From: CAYUCE01 sp964443275
GTDB lineage: Bacteria; Bipolaricaulota; Bipolaricaulia; CAYUCE01
Direction of reading: 5' to 3'
Assembly (NCBI GenBank): GCA_964443275.1
Contig: CAYUCE010000006.1
Span: 1 to 51,523 of the forward strand
Length of the DNA stretch: 51,523 nucleotides
Part shown: piece by piece, positions 1-7,902 of the stretch
Layout: the number at the start of each line of letters is the position of its first letter
Position numbering within the stretch: the first letter of the stretch is position 1
Program-made: the position numbers and the translations under genes
Notes under the pieces: generated by a model
Told to the model about the DNA's origin: nothing
Seen by the model: only the letters and a program-made list of their open reading frames with translations
Database searches by the model: none

Positions 1-230
1 AAACCCTGTTAGTAAGCGAATTAGGACGAAAGGGAGGGGGGTGAAGTTGGGTTAAAAGATAAAAATAATCAAAGCGATGACTATTAAATAATACAAGTAT
101 CAAGGATTAGATACGGGATTCAAAATTCTAAGTCATTTTGGGATCAGAATTCCAGTTAGGATTTAGATTTGGAATTCAAAGTATGGTGCTTGGATTGGGA
201 AGACTCAATCTCGGTTGGCTTGTGTCCTGC

Positions 231-259
231 TTGACATGAAAGTTCTTTTGGACCATAAT
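231..259 (+). promoter_or_regulatory. Sigma-70 promoter of phoU
   Basis: A perfect -35 hexamer TTGACA at 231-236 is followed after 17 bases by CATAAT at 254-259. Transcription would begin near 266, leaving a leader of about 22 bases with AAGGAG at 276-281 before the phoU ATG. The 230 bases upstream show no convincing gene, only AT-rich sequence with two GAATTC sites. No Pho box was recognised. Confidence 0.75.
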
Positions 260-287
260 AGATAGACTTTCGGGCAAGGAGCAGTCT

Positions 288-965
288 ATGGTAAGAGAAT
301 CATATCAAAAGAAATTAGAAAACTTAAAAAACTCCATCTTAGAGATGGGAGACTTGGTAGCTGACCGCTTAAAGAAGGGCCTAAGCGGTTTCAAAAAAAG
401 GGACCCGGAATTAGTTGAAGAGTTGGGAAGAAGCGATGAGGAAGTTGACAATCAGTATCTTTGGATAGAAAAAAAGTGCACTGAGCTATTGGCTCTTCAA
501 CAGCCGGTGGCCATAGACTTGAGGGTCATAACCTCCTCCCTTAAGATTGCCACTGATCTGGAACGTATAGCGGATCTAGCCCTTAATTTAGGTCAATACT
601 CACTTGAATATCGAGAATTTGAAGGGGTTTCAGCCGCCAACCTAATGGAGATTGGTGATCACGCTCTGGGGATGGTCTATGAGTCGGTCAAATCATTTTA
701 TGACCAAGATGTAGAAAGGGCAGAGCGGGTGGTAGAACTAGATAAACAGATGGACAAGATGTGTGATGGATTGACTAAGAAGGTGATAAAAAAGCTGATC
801 AAATCGGAGACAAAACCATCGCTTGCCCAAGAAGCTGAAGAGCTAGCCAGCGGAGTAGCAATGACCCTGCTTTCTATTAGAGATTTGGAAAGGGTGGGAG
901 ATCATTCCGTTAACATAGCCGCTCGAACGGTCTACATGCTGGAAAGCAGAAAGGATTATATATAG
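288..965 (+). CDS. phoU: Phosphate-specific transport accessory protein PhoU
   Basis: PhoU is a cytoplasmic, metal-binding all-helical protein that restrains Pst phosphate uptake and passes phosphate status to the PhoR kinase. The 225-residue length is normal for the family. Two tandem three-helix PhoU repeats are visible, each carrying the acidic metal-binding signature: DLERIADLALNL in the first half and DLERVGDHSVNIA near the end. The ATG is set by AAGGAG six bases upstream. No pst transporter or phoBR genes follow; a tRNA gene does. If pst genes exist next to phoU they must lie before the window, but a strong private promoter at 231-259 suggests phoU is transcribed on its own. PhoU-like domains also occur fused to Na/Pi cotransporters, but this is the stand-alone form. 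Confidence 0.93.
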   Translation: MVRESYQKKLENLKNSILEMGDLVADRLKKGLSGFKKRDPELVEELGRSDEEVDNQYLWIEKKCTELLALQQPVAIDLRVITSSLKIATDLERIADLALNLGQYSLEYREFEGVSAANLMEIGDHALGMVYESVKSFYDQDVERAERVVELDKQMDKMCDGLTKKVIKKLIKSETKPSLAQEAEELASGVAMTLLSIRDLERVGDHSVNIAARTVYMLESRKDYI

Positions 966-968
966 AAC

Positions 969-995
969 TTGACTTATGTATAAATTTCTTATAAT
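969..995 (+). promoter_or_regulatory. Promoter of tRNA-Gln
   Basis: TTGACT at 969-974 and a perfect TATAAT at 990-995 are separated by 15 bases, short for sigma-70 but with strong hexamers. The tRNA begins 14 bases after the -10. The -35 begins just after the phoU stop codon. Confidence 0.6.
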
Positions 996-1008
996 TTAGA
1001 TGTGGAAT

Positions 1009-1082
1009 TGGGAGATCGTCTAATGGTAGGACGGCGGGTTCTGGACCCGCTAGTGGAGGTTCGAATCCTCCTCTCCCAGCCA
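1009..1082 (+). tRNA. tRNA-Gln (anticodon CTG), CCA encoded
   Basis: The cloverleaf folds fully. The acceptor stem TGGGAGA (1009-1015) pairs with TCTCCCA (1072-1078), with discriminator G and an encoded CCA at 1080-1082. The D arm is GTC/GAC with a GG-containing loop. The anticodon stem GCGGG/CCCGC encloses the loop TTCTGGA, giving anticodon CTG. The T arm is GGAGG-TTCGAAT-CCTCC. Gln identity agrees with the weak first pair and the discriminator G. A genome using this tRNA would normally also have a TTG isoacceptor elsewhere. It is relevant that gatA, part of the Glu-tRNA(Gln) amidotransferase, is in the same window. Confidence 0.97.
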
Positions 1083-1184
1083 CGGCCGGCCCGATACCCG
1101 CCTCTCGATTGAGAAAATATTTCTTTGATCAACTTAAAAGTTGTGGTTATTATAGCTCATAATATAGATTTTCGGAGGCGTTAA

Positions 1185-1925
1185 ATAATTCCCGGCATAG
1201 GTACTTTAATTAATATTATAACTGTACTGATTGGAGGTACTATCGGCCTCCTGTTGGGGGACAGACTCCCCATCAGGACTCGAATCGCGGTAATGAGAGG
1301 ACTGGGACTTGTTACTTTGGTCATTGGATTCCGGATGGCATTTGGCACTCAAAATGTCTTTATTCCTATGGCCAGCGTAGTTATTGGGGGCCTGCTAGGT
1401 GAGTGGTGGCAAATTGAATCTCGGCTCAACGGGCTAGGGGACCGATTAAAGGAAAGTTTCTCCTCCCTGATTGGCCGAACCGGCAAGTCCAAGCTGTTTA
1501 GTAAAGGTTTTGTAACTGCTAGTTTGGTATTTTGTGTAGGTCCGATGACTGTATTGGGTGCGGTGCAGGACGGTCTGATCGGGGATTTTAAGCTGCTTGC
1601 CATCAAATCGGGGCTGGATGGGTTTGCGGCCATGGCTTTTGCTACCACCCTGGGAGCCGGGGTGCTTTTTTCGGTGCTCACTTTGATCTTCTATCAAGGC
1701 GGCCTGACCTTCTTGGCTTATGCCCTAAGCAGCGGGCTGACCAGCGAAGGAGTTGCCAACTCACTGGCGGTAAGTGAACTATCGGCCACCGGTGGGATTT
1801 TGATCATAGGGATTGGGCTGATGCTTTTGGAGATTAAGGAAGTACGGGTAAGCAATTACCTTCCGGCAATCGCCATTGCTCCCATTATTGTGGGTTTGCT
1901 TTCCCTGTTTGGAATTTCAATCTGA
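1185..1925 (+). CDS. DUF554 family membrane protein (YdfK/YqgA type), apparent AUA or AUU start
   Basis: This is a polytopic inner-membrane protein of the DUF554 family, whose function is unknown. About six hydrophobic segments are visible, with glycine-rich helices and the family motif FCVGPMTVLGAVQDGL, followed by GVLFSVLTLIFYQGGLT. The first canonical start codon (TTG at 1254) would cut off the first membrane helix, which is well conserved in the family. The frame stays open upstream to a stop at 1182 and encodes IPGIGTLINIITVLIGG, exactly what a DUF554 N-terminus looks like. A GGAGG at 1174-1178 sits 6 bases before ATA (1185) and 9 before ATT (1188). I therefore place the start at one of these rare codons, giving about 246 residues. 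A sequencing error in the start codon cannot be excluded. Confidence 0.82.
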   Translation: MIPGIGTLINIITVLIGGTIGLLLGDRLPIRTRIAVMRGLGLVTLVIGFRMAFGTQNVFIPMASVVIGGLLGEWWQIESRLNGLGDRLKESFSSLIGRTGKSKLFSKGFVTASLVFCVGPMTVLGAVQDGLIGDFKLLAIKSGLDGFAAMAFATTLGAGVLFSVLTLIFYQGGLTFLAYALSSGLTSEGVANSLAVSELSATGGILIIGIGLMLLEIKEVRVSNYLPAIAIAPIIVGLLSLFGISI

Positions 1926-1941
1926 TAAGTTTCTCGTTAGG

Positions 1942-2208
1942 TTAAGGCCCGATATGGAACATCTGTTTTCCATAATCGATAATCTCTTCACACTCACTTT
2001 CCTTCCCTTTGATAAGCTGCTCTTGGCATTCTCTTTTTAGAAGGTCGCAGATACCTTCTTTTTGAGAGATTAAACGGTTTAGTGCTCTCTTCTCATCGAA
2101 ATTCTCAAATTTCTGGGCCAGCTTATAATAGAAGGTTTTGGATGTCTCCTCCATCTGGAGGGCCTCCTGCAGGGCTTTTCTTAAGCTGATTCCTTCTCCC
2201 TTTGACAT
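1942..2208 (-). CDS. Small ferritin-like (rubrerythrin-like) helical protein, 88 aa
   Basis: I do not recognise a named family. The sequence is all-helical and acidic. Residues 10-60 resemble one helix pair of a rubrerythrin/ferritin-like domain, with the pattern ALQMEETSKTFYYKLAQKF followed by a second helix around LNRLISQKEGICDLLK, but a full four-helix iron-binding set is missing. It is the last gene of the branched-chain operon. Its ATG lies inside the 3' end of cimA, an overlap of 28 bases, and is preceded by a good AAGGAGTG site, so translation is likely coupled. A metal-binding or dimeric helical-hairpin role is possible; a link to citramalate synthesis is only inferred from position. 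Confidence 0.65.
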   Translation of the reverse strand: MSKGEGISLRKALQEALQMEETSKTFYYKLAQKFENFDEKRALNRLISQKEGICDLLKRECQEQLIKGKESECEEIIDYGKQMFHIGP

Positions 2209-3806
2209 GTAACTTCACTCCTTTCACTTTTATTCTTCTGGTTAAAATGGCGGTCAAGGCCGTAAATATAGCTGTCATAAAGCGCTTTCCAGCTAGCCTC
2301 TATAATGTCGTAAGAAACTCCCACCGTAGTCCAGCTCCTTTTGCCGTCGGTGGATTCAATTAGGACTCTGGGCTTGGCTGCCGTTCCCCTCTCCCTTTCC
2401 ATAATTCTTACCTTATAATCGGTCAAACGTAAGGTCTTTATCTCCGGGTAGAAATTGGACAAAGCCTTTCGTAAGGCATCATCCAAGGCGTCCACCGGAC
2501 CGTCACCTTCACCGGCGGTGAGAAGCTTCTTATCGGCCACCTCTATCTTGATCGAGGCCTGGGCACTTATTTTGCCAGCGGCATTTCGCTCATCCAAAAC
2601 GTGGTAATCAATTAACTTAAAAAATTCATGCTCCTCCCCTTGAGCCCGGCGCATCAGCAGCTCAAAAGAAGCATCTGCTCCCTCAAATTGATAACCTTCA
2701 TTTTCAAGCTCTTTTAGCTCCTCTAATATGTCCGTTACTTGGGAGTCATCCTCAAATATTTCCAATCCGTATTCCTTTGCCTTTCTGATTACATTTGTCT
2801 TTCCGGATAGTTCGGAAATTGAAAACCGCCTTTTGTTTCCCACCCGATCAGGGGGAATATGTTCGAAGGTCCGGGGATTTTTTTCCACCGCGTTTATGTG
2901 CATACCACCTTTATGAGCAAATGAATTAGCTCCTACATAGGGCAAATTTGAATTATGGGATAAATTGGCCATTTCACTTACATAACGGGAAAGGGAAGTC
3001 AATTCCCTAAGGGTACCGTGGTTGGTAAGGCATCTGTAGCCTAACTTTAATTGAAGGTTTGGAATGAGGGTACACAGATCGGCATTGCCCGCTCTCTCGC
3101 CGTAACCATTGATCGTACCCTGAATCATTTTGGCGCCCGCCTGAACGGCGGCCAAAGTGTTTGCTACCGCCACTCCTCCGTCATTGTGGGCATGGATACC
3201 CAAGGGAGTGGTTATTTCCTCTCTTACTTTACCAACTATGCTCTCTATCTGACTGGAAAGGGTACCACCGTTGGTATCACAAAGACATATCCAAGCTGCT
3301 CCCCCCTGTTGAGCCGCTTTTAAAGTTTTAAGGGCGTAATCGGGGTCAGCTTTATAACCGTCAAAGAAGTGCTCAGCATCGTAGATTACTTCTAGATCAT
3401 GTGATTTTAAATAAGAAACGGTATCTTTTATCATAGCCAGATTCTCTTCTAGAGTAGTATTAATTACCTCTTTTACGTGAAGGTCCCAGCTTTTGCCCAC
3501 GATTGCCGCCGCCGTGGCCGGGGTGTGAAGGATGCTCTTTATATTGGGGTCTTGATTGGACGTTAAATTAACTTTTCGAGTACACCCAAAGGCCACAATT
3601 TTGGCGGTTTCTAGCTCTAGGTTGGTGACTTGGTCAAAAAAGGCCATGTCCTTGGGGTTTGATCCCGGCCAGCCGCCTTCGATGTAATGGATGCCAAACT
3701 GATCCAGACGCTCAGCTATTTTTAACTTATCGCTTAATGAGAATTGAACTCCCCAGCCCTGAGTGCCGTCTCGAAGCGTGGTATCGTAGGTTATAATTTC
3801 GTTCAT
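2181..3806 (-). CDS. cimA: (R)-citramalate synthase
   Basis: CimA condenses pyruvate with acetyl-CoA to (R)-citramalate, the first step of the threonine-independent route to 2-oxobutyrate and isoleucine. The 541-residue length suits the LeuA3/CimA branch. The N-terminal TIM barrel opens with YDTTLRDGTQGWGVQFSLSDKLKIAERL, has the metal-site motif GIHAHNDGGVAVANTLA, and shows the GWPGSNPKD segment typical of citramalate synthases rather than isopropylmalate synthases. The C-terminal third is a LeuA-type regulatory (allosteric) domain, so feedback by isoleucine is expected from the family. Its ATG overlaps the leuB stop in an ATGA junction. LeuB can act downstream on methylmalate, but LeuCD would also be needed and is not in the window. 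Confidence 0.9.
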   Translation of the reverse strand: MNEIITYDTTLRDGTQGWGVQFSLSDKLKIAERLDQFGIHYIEGGWPGSNPKDMAFFDQVTNLELETAKIVAFGCTRKVNLTSNQDPNIKSILHTPATAAAIVGKSWDLHVKEVINTTLEENLAMIKDTVSYLKSHDLEVIYDAEHFFDGYKADPDYALKTLKAAQQGGAAWICLCDTNGGTLSSQIESIVGKVREEITTPLGIHAHNDGGVAVANTLAAVQAGAKMIQGTINGYGERAGNADLCTLIPNLQLKLGYRCLTNHGTLRELTSLSRYVSEMANLSHNSNLPYVGANSFAHKGGMHINAVEKNPRTFEHIPPDRVGNKRRFSISELSGKTNVIRKAKEYGLEIFEDDSQVTDILEELKELENEGYQFEGADASFELLMRRAQGEEHEFFKLIDYHVLDERNAAGKISAQASIKIEVADKKLLTAGEGDGPVDALDDALRKALSNFYPEIKTLRLTDYKVRIMERERGTAAKPRVLIESTDGKRSWTTVGVSYDIIEASWKALYDSYIYGLDRHFNQKNKSERSEVTCQREKESA

Positions 3807-4804
3807 TTAGAGTCTCCAGACTCCAGACGGTCGATTACTGCCTGGGCCATTTCTTGTGTAGAAAGTTTCCCACCCAAATCCGGGGTGGCAAGACCCTCTT
3901 GTAAAGCCTTCTCCAAGGCTAACTCCGCCCGCTTGGCGGCTTCACTTTCCCCCAGCCAGTCGAGCATCATACATCCGCTTAATATAGAGGCAGTGGGGTT
4001 GGCGATATTTTTTCCGGCAATATCCGGAGCTGTACCGTGTACCGGTTCGAACATGGCGTGGTATTTGCCAATATTTCCGCTGGGACATAGGCCCAATCCA
4101 CCTACTAGGCCGGCAGCCAAATCGGAGATAATATCCCCAAACATATTGGTAGTTAAAAGCACTTGAAAGCGGCCGGGGTCACGTACCAAATACAGACTAG
4201 CAGCATCCACCAATACCTCTTCTAGCTCGATTTCCTCATATCCTTTAGCCACTTTACGAACTGCATCAAGAAAAAGGCCGCAGCTTTTTTTCAAGACATT
4301 TACTTTATGCACTGCGCTAACTTTACCCCAACCGTTTTCTTTTGCGTAATCAAACCCAAATTGAGCAATACGGCGGGAAGCTTTTTTGGTTATAACTCTG
4401 GTGGCGGTAACTACCCCCGAAGCGATCTCCTCTTCCAATCCTTTGTATAAACACTCGGTATTTTCCCGTACTATAACTATATCAACTTCTGGATAAAGGC
4501 ACTGAACGCCGGGTAGGACCTTCACCGGGCGTAAGTTAACAAAGGTATTTAGCTCTTGTCTTAACCGGATAACCACCTCGAAAGCGGTCTGGCCAACTGC
4601 GCCCAAAAGTAGGGCGTCTGAAGTAAGAGCCCCCTTTAAAGTTTCCTCTGGCAGTGCCTGCCCGCATTTTTTAAAAACTCGGTCACCGGCTTCGAAGAAG
4701 TTAAAGTCAAGCCCCAATCCTACTTTTTCTAATACCGAAATGCAGGCATCAGTTACTTCCGGACCTATTCCATCACCGGCAATTACTCCAATTTGATATC
4801 CCAT
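3803..4804 (-). CDS. leuB: 3-isopropylmalate dehydrogenase
   Basis: This NAD-dependent beta-decarboxylating dehydrogenase oxidises 3-isopropylmalate for leucine synthesis and probably also 3-methylmalate from the citramalate route. It shows IAGDGIGPEV at the N-terminus, the substrate-binding arginines in LRQELNTFVNLRPVK, the catalytic lysine region VHKVNVLKKS, and the signature TTNMFGDIISDLAAGLVGGLG with the metal-binding aspartates. At 333 residues it is shorter than E. coli LeuB (about 360) and resembles the compact archaeal/thermophile form, which can be hard to separate from homoisocitrate or isocitrate dehydrogenases. The operon context (leuA upstream, cimA downstream) decides for LeuB. 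Four bases separate it from the leuA stop; its ribosome site GGAGGG lies inside leuA. Confidence 0.9.
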   Translation of the reverse strand: MGYQIGVIAGDGIGPEVTDACISVLEKVGLGLDFNFFEAGDRVFKKCGQALPEETLKGALTSDALLLGAVGQTAFEVVIRLRQELNTFVNLRPVKVLPGVQCLYPEVDIVIVRENTECLYKGLEEEIASGVVTATRVITKKASRRIAQFGFDYAKENGWGKVSAVHKVNVLKKSCGLFLDAVRKVAKGYEEIELEEVLVDAASLYLVRDPGRFQVLLTTNMFGDIISDLAAGLVGGLGLCPSGNIGKYHAMFEPVHGTAPDIAGKNIANPTASILSGCMMLDWLGESEAAKRAELALEKALQEGLATPDLGGKLSTQEMAQAVIDRLESGDSK

Positions 4805-4808
4805 TTTT

Positions 4809-6362
4809 TTACTTACCCTCCGATTTGACTCCGGCCGGCTCTGCCAATTCGTCTCTTTTGCGCACTAAGTGGTTGATGGCCGATACTAAAGCCTTAACCC
4901 CGGCCACTACGATATCCTCATCGGCGGCGGTGGCATCGGCGGATAGTCCATTTTCATCCTCTACGGCTACCGTCACATCCGCTATGGAATCACTACCTCC
5001 ACTAATGGCGGCCAAGTGAAAATCCGAAATCTCCACTTCCAGGTCGATGCGCCCGGAGGCCACCAGTTGACGGACCGCCTGCATGGCAGCGTCTACCGGC
5101 CCTACTCCGGTCCCGGTTCCAATCTTTTCTTTGCCGAAAATTCGGGCCCTAATGCTGGCCATGGGGGAAAGCCGGTTGCCGGTCATTACCGATATTTGAT
5201 CTAGCTGAATTAGGCTTTCTTTCTGAGGTACGCTGGAAATTACCGATGAAGCTATGGCGTAAAGGTCGGCTTCGGCAATTCTCTTGCCCTTGTGGGCAAG
5301 CTTTTTGGTCCGCAGGGTAATCTCGGTAAGCTCTTGGTCGGTGGGGGTCAGGCCGGCGTCTTTCAAGGCGCTCTTTACGGAGTGTTTGCCGGTATGCTTA
5401 CCGATTATTAATTTTCGCTTGTGACCGACACTTTCTGGGGTCATGACCCCGGGCTCGAAAGTGCGGGTATCTTCGATGATTCCGGCAGCATGTATTCCGC
5501 TTTCGTGACTGAATACATGCTCTCCTATCACCGGTTTGTGAGGGTTAATGGGGATTTCGCTTAGCCTCTCCACCAATTTTGCCATCTCATAGATCAGTTC
5601 TGTCCGGAGGCCGGTAGGTAAAAACAAGAGTTTCTCCAAGCCCATAACTACTTCTTCTAAGGATGCGTTCCCGGCCCTTTCCCCGATACCATTTGCACTT
5701 ACCTGTACCATATCTGCTCCCGCACCTACCGCGGCAAGTGAATTGGCCACCGCTAACCCAAAATCGTTGTGGCAATGAATGCTTATGGGAATATCTACCG
5801 AGCCTTTTACCTTACTCACCATATTTTCGATAAGGGCAGGATGAGCAATCCCCACCGTATCCGGCAAGTTTATGATATCTGTACCGGCCTGTTCAGCTGC
5901 CTGGCAGGCTTGGATTAGAAAATCTGGATCGGTCCTGGTGGCATCCATAGGGCTAAACATGCATTCACGCCCTTGATTTTTAACTTGCGCGATTGAAGTT
6001 TTAGCCATCTTTAGCACTTGCTCCCGGCTCGAACGAAGGGACTTTTCAATCTGGATATCGGATGTAGATACAAAGACATGTATCATTTGAGCGCCGGTTC
6101 TAAAAGCGGTCTGAATATCCTTTTCTTTAACTCTAGCCAGAGCACAAACTGTGGTCCCCTCGGGTAAGATATCCACTACCCTTTTGACACATTCTTCCTC
6201 GTGCCCTGAATTAACCGGAAATCCCGCTTCTATGACCCCTACTTTCATCTGTGAAAGCTTACTCGCAATCTTTAACTTATCCTCCAGTGAGAAACTTACC
6301 CGGGGAGACTGCTCCCCGTCTCTTAGGGTGGTATCAAAGATTTCCACTTTTCGTCCGGACAC
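4809..6362 (-). CDS. leuA: 2-isopropylmalate synthase
   Basis: LeuA condenses 2-oxoisovalerate and acetyl-CoA to 2-isopropylmalate, the committed step of leucine synthesis. At 517 residues it has the usual length. The barrel begins FDTTLRDGEQSPRVSFSLEDK, with the metal-binding HCHNDFGLAVANSLAA and the NGIGERAGNASLEE segment. The linker HVFSHESGIHAAGI is followed by the C-terminal leucine-sensing domain. The start is a GTG preceded at 9 bases by GGAGGA, in the gap after ilvC. The contrast with cimA (DGEQSPR here, DGTQGWG there) separates the two paralogues clearly. Confidence 0.93.
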   Translation of the reverse strand: MSGRKVEIFDTTLRDGEQSPRVSFSLEDKLKIASKLSQMKVGVIEAGFPVNSGHEEECVKRVVDILPEGTTVCALARVKEKDIQTAFRTGAQMIHVFVSTSDIQIEKSLRSSREQVLKMAKTSIAQVKNQGRECMFSPMDATRTDPDFLIQACQAAEQAGTDIINLPDTVGIAHPALIENMVSKVKGSVDIPISIHCHNDFGLAVANSLAAVGAGADMVQVSANGIGERAGNASLEEVVMGLEKLLFLPTGLRTELIYEMAKLVERLSEIPINPHKPVIGEHVFSHESGIHAAGIIEDTRTFEPGVMTPESVGHKRKLIIGKHTGKHSVKSALKDAGLTPTDQELTEITLRTKKLAHKGKRIAEADLYAIASSVISSVPQKESLIQLDQISVMTGNRLSPMASIRARIFGKEKIGTGTGVGPVDAAMQAVRQLVASGRIDLEVEISDFHLAAISGGSDSIADVTVAVEDENGLSADATAADEDIVVAGVKALVSAINHLVRKRDELAEPAGVKSEGK

Positions 6363-6379
6363 TTAAATCATTCCTCCGG

Positions 6380-7372
6380 CTAGCTAAGCCAGCTCATCAT
6401 CTGGCGTAAGCGGGTGCCCACCTCTTCGACGGGGTGGTTTTGATCAGCCCGTCGGTACTTGTAATAAGAGGGACGATTTGCTTGATTTTCTAGGATCCAC
6501 TCGCGGGCAAATTCACCATTTTGAACCTGCTTAACGATCTTTTTCATCCCTTCTCTGCTCTTTTCATTTATAACTTCTTTTCCCCGGGTGAGTCCTCCGT
6601 ATTCGGCCGTATCGCTAACCGAATTCCACATATTTGAAAGGCCTCCCTCGTAGATAAGATCTACGATCAGTTTCAGTTCATTTAGTACTTCAAAATAGGA
6701 AACCTCCGGCTTATAACCGGCTTGTACTAATGTTTCAAACCCCGCTTTTATAAGCGCGGTAACTCCTCCGCATAGGACTGTTTGTTCGCCAATTAGATCG
6801 GATTCGGTCTCTTCTTGGAAGGTGGTTTGTATGACTCCCGCCCGAGTGCCTCCAATCCCCTGCGCATAGGCAAGTGCTATTTGTTTGCCTTCTTTACTGT
6901 AGTCCTGCTCAACCGCCAACAGGCAGGGTACGCCCTCTCCTCTAAGATAAGTCCGCCGCAGTAAGTGTCCGGGTGATTTGGGAGCCACCATGAGTACATC
7001 CACCCAATTGGGAGGTATTATTTGGTTATAATGGATATTGAATCCGTGGGAGAACAGAAGTACATCCCCTTCCTCCAGATGGGACTTTATTTTCTCTTCA
7101 TAAACGGCAGGTTGGGCGTGGTCAGGGATCAAAATTTGAATTACCTCGCTTGATTGGGCAGCTTCCTCTATGGTCATCGCTTGCAGGCCGTCTTGTTCGA
7201 CTTTATCCCGGTTTTTACTTTTTTCCCTCAGTCCCACTACCACCTTGTAGCCGCTGTCGTTTAAATTCTGTGCTTGAGCATGACCTTGACTGCCGTATCC
7301 TATGACCGCAATTTGCCGGTCGGCTAGATATTCTTTGTTTACGTCCTTTTCGTAATATATCTTGGCTTCCAT
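6380..7372 (-). CDS. ilvC: Ketol-acid reductoisomerase
   Basis: IlvC isomerises and reduces acetolactate or acetohydroxybutyrate with NAD(P)H and Mg2+. The class I (short) form is seen: about 330 residues, Rossmann motif VIGYGSQGHAQAQNL near residues 24-38, then GLREKSKNRDKV in the cofactor-specificity loop. The C-terminal knotted domain has EETESDLIGEQTVLCGG and the second acidic site in NELKLIVDLIYEGG. An upstream ATG at 7393 exists, but it overlaps the ribosome binding site GAGGAGG itself, so the start at 7372 (MEAKIYYEKD) is preferred and matches family N-termini. It follows ilvN in the same operon. Confidence 0.93.
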   Translation of the reverse strand: MEAKIYYEKDVNKEYLADRQIAVIGYGSQGHAQAQNLNDSGYKVVVGLREKSKNRDKVEQDGLQAMTIEEAAQSSEVIQILIPDHAQPAVYEEKIKSHLEEGDVLLFSHGFNIHYNQIIPPNWVDVLMVAPKSPGHLLRRTYLRGEGVPCLLAVEQDYSKEGKQIALAYAQGIGGTRAGVIQTTFQEETESDLIGEQTVLCGGVTALIKAGFETLVQAGYKPEVSYFEVLNELKLIVDLIYEGGLSNMWNSVSDTAEYGGLTRGKEVINEKSREGMKKIVKQVQNGEFAREWILENQANRPSYYKYRRADQNHPVEEVGTRLRQMMSWLS

Positions 7373-7392
7373 CGGTTTAATATTCCTCCTCA

Positions 7393-7902
7393 TTATTTAA
7401 CTCTCACACTTCTGGATCCTCTGGCTAAAGCTATACGACCAGTTCGGGAAATCTCCTTTATACCGAAGCTGGCAAGCATGTCTTCCAAGGCGTTTACTTT
7501 TTTGCTGTTTCCGGTTATCTCTATGGTGAGTGACCTGTTTCCCACATCCACGATCTTGGCTCTGAAGATATCCACCAACTCTACTATCTCCGATCGATTT
7601 TCCTTTGTGGCACTTACTTTAACTAAAGCCAATTCTCTTTCTACGTGGTCTTCTCTAGTTAAATCGCTTACCTTAATTACCTCGATTAATTTGTTTAGCT
7701 GTTTTATTACCTGCTCTATAGTTTGATCATCACCTCTTACTGCGATAGTCATGCGGGACGCTTTAGGGTTATCAGTTCGCCCCACGGCAAGGCTCTCGAT
7801 ATTAAAGCCCCGGCGAGCAAAAAGCCCGGCTATTTTGAAAAGTACCCCGCTTTCGTTTTTGACTAAGGCAGCTAGAGTATGCAATTTATCTTCTTTAGGC
7901 AT
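7393..7902 (-). CDS. ilvN: Acetolactate synthase small (regulatory) subunit
   Basis: The 169-residue protein has an N-terminal ACT domain (HTLAALVKNESGVLFKIAGLFARRGFNIESLAVG) that binds valine and controls the large subunit, and the family's C-terminal domain. It overlaps the end of ilvB by eight bases, consistent with coupled, stoichiometric synthesis. The IlvH/IlvN naming differs between species; the position after ilvB makes the assignment safe. Confidence 0.93.
   Translation of the reverse strand: MPKEDKLHTLAALVKNESGVLFKIAGLFARRGFNIESLAVGRTDNPKASRMTIAVRGDDQTIEQVIKQLNKLIEVIKVSDLTREDHVERELALVKVSATKENRSEIVELVDIFRAKIVDVGNRSLTIEITGNSKKVNALEDMLASFGIKEISRTGRIALARGSRSVRVK

Noticed and set aside
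60..230. Possible gene or Pho box upstream of phoU
   Set aside because: Short AT-rich frames only; the GAATTC-containing repeats do not match a PhoB-type direct repeat.
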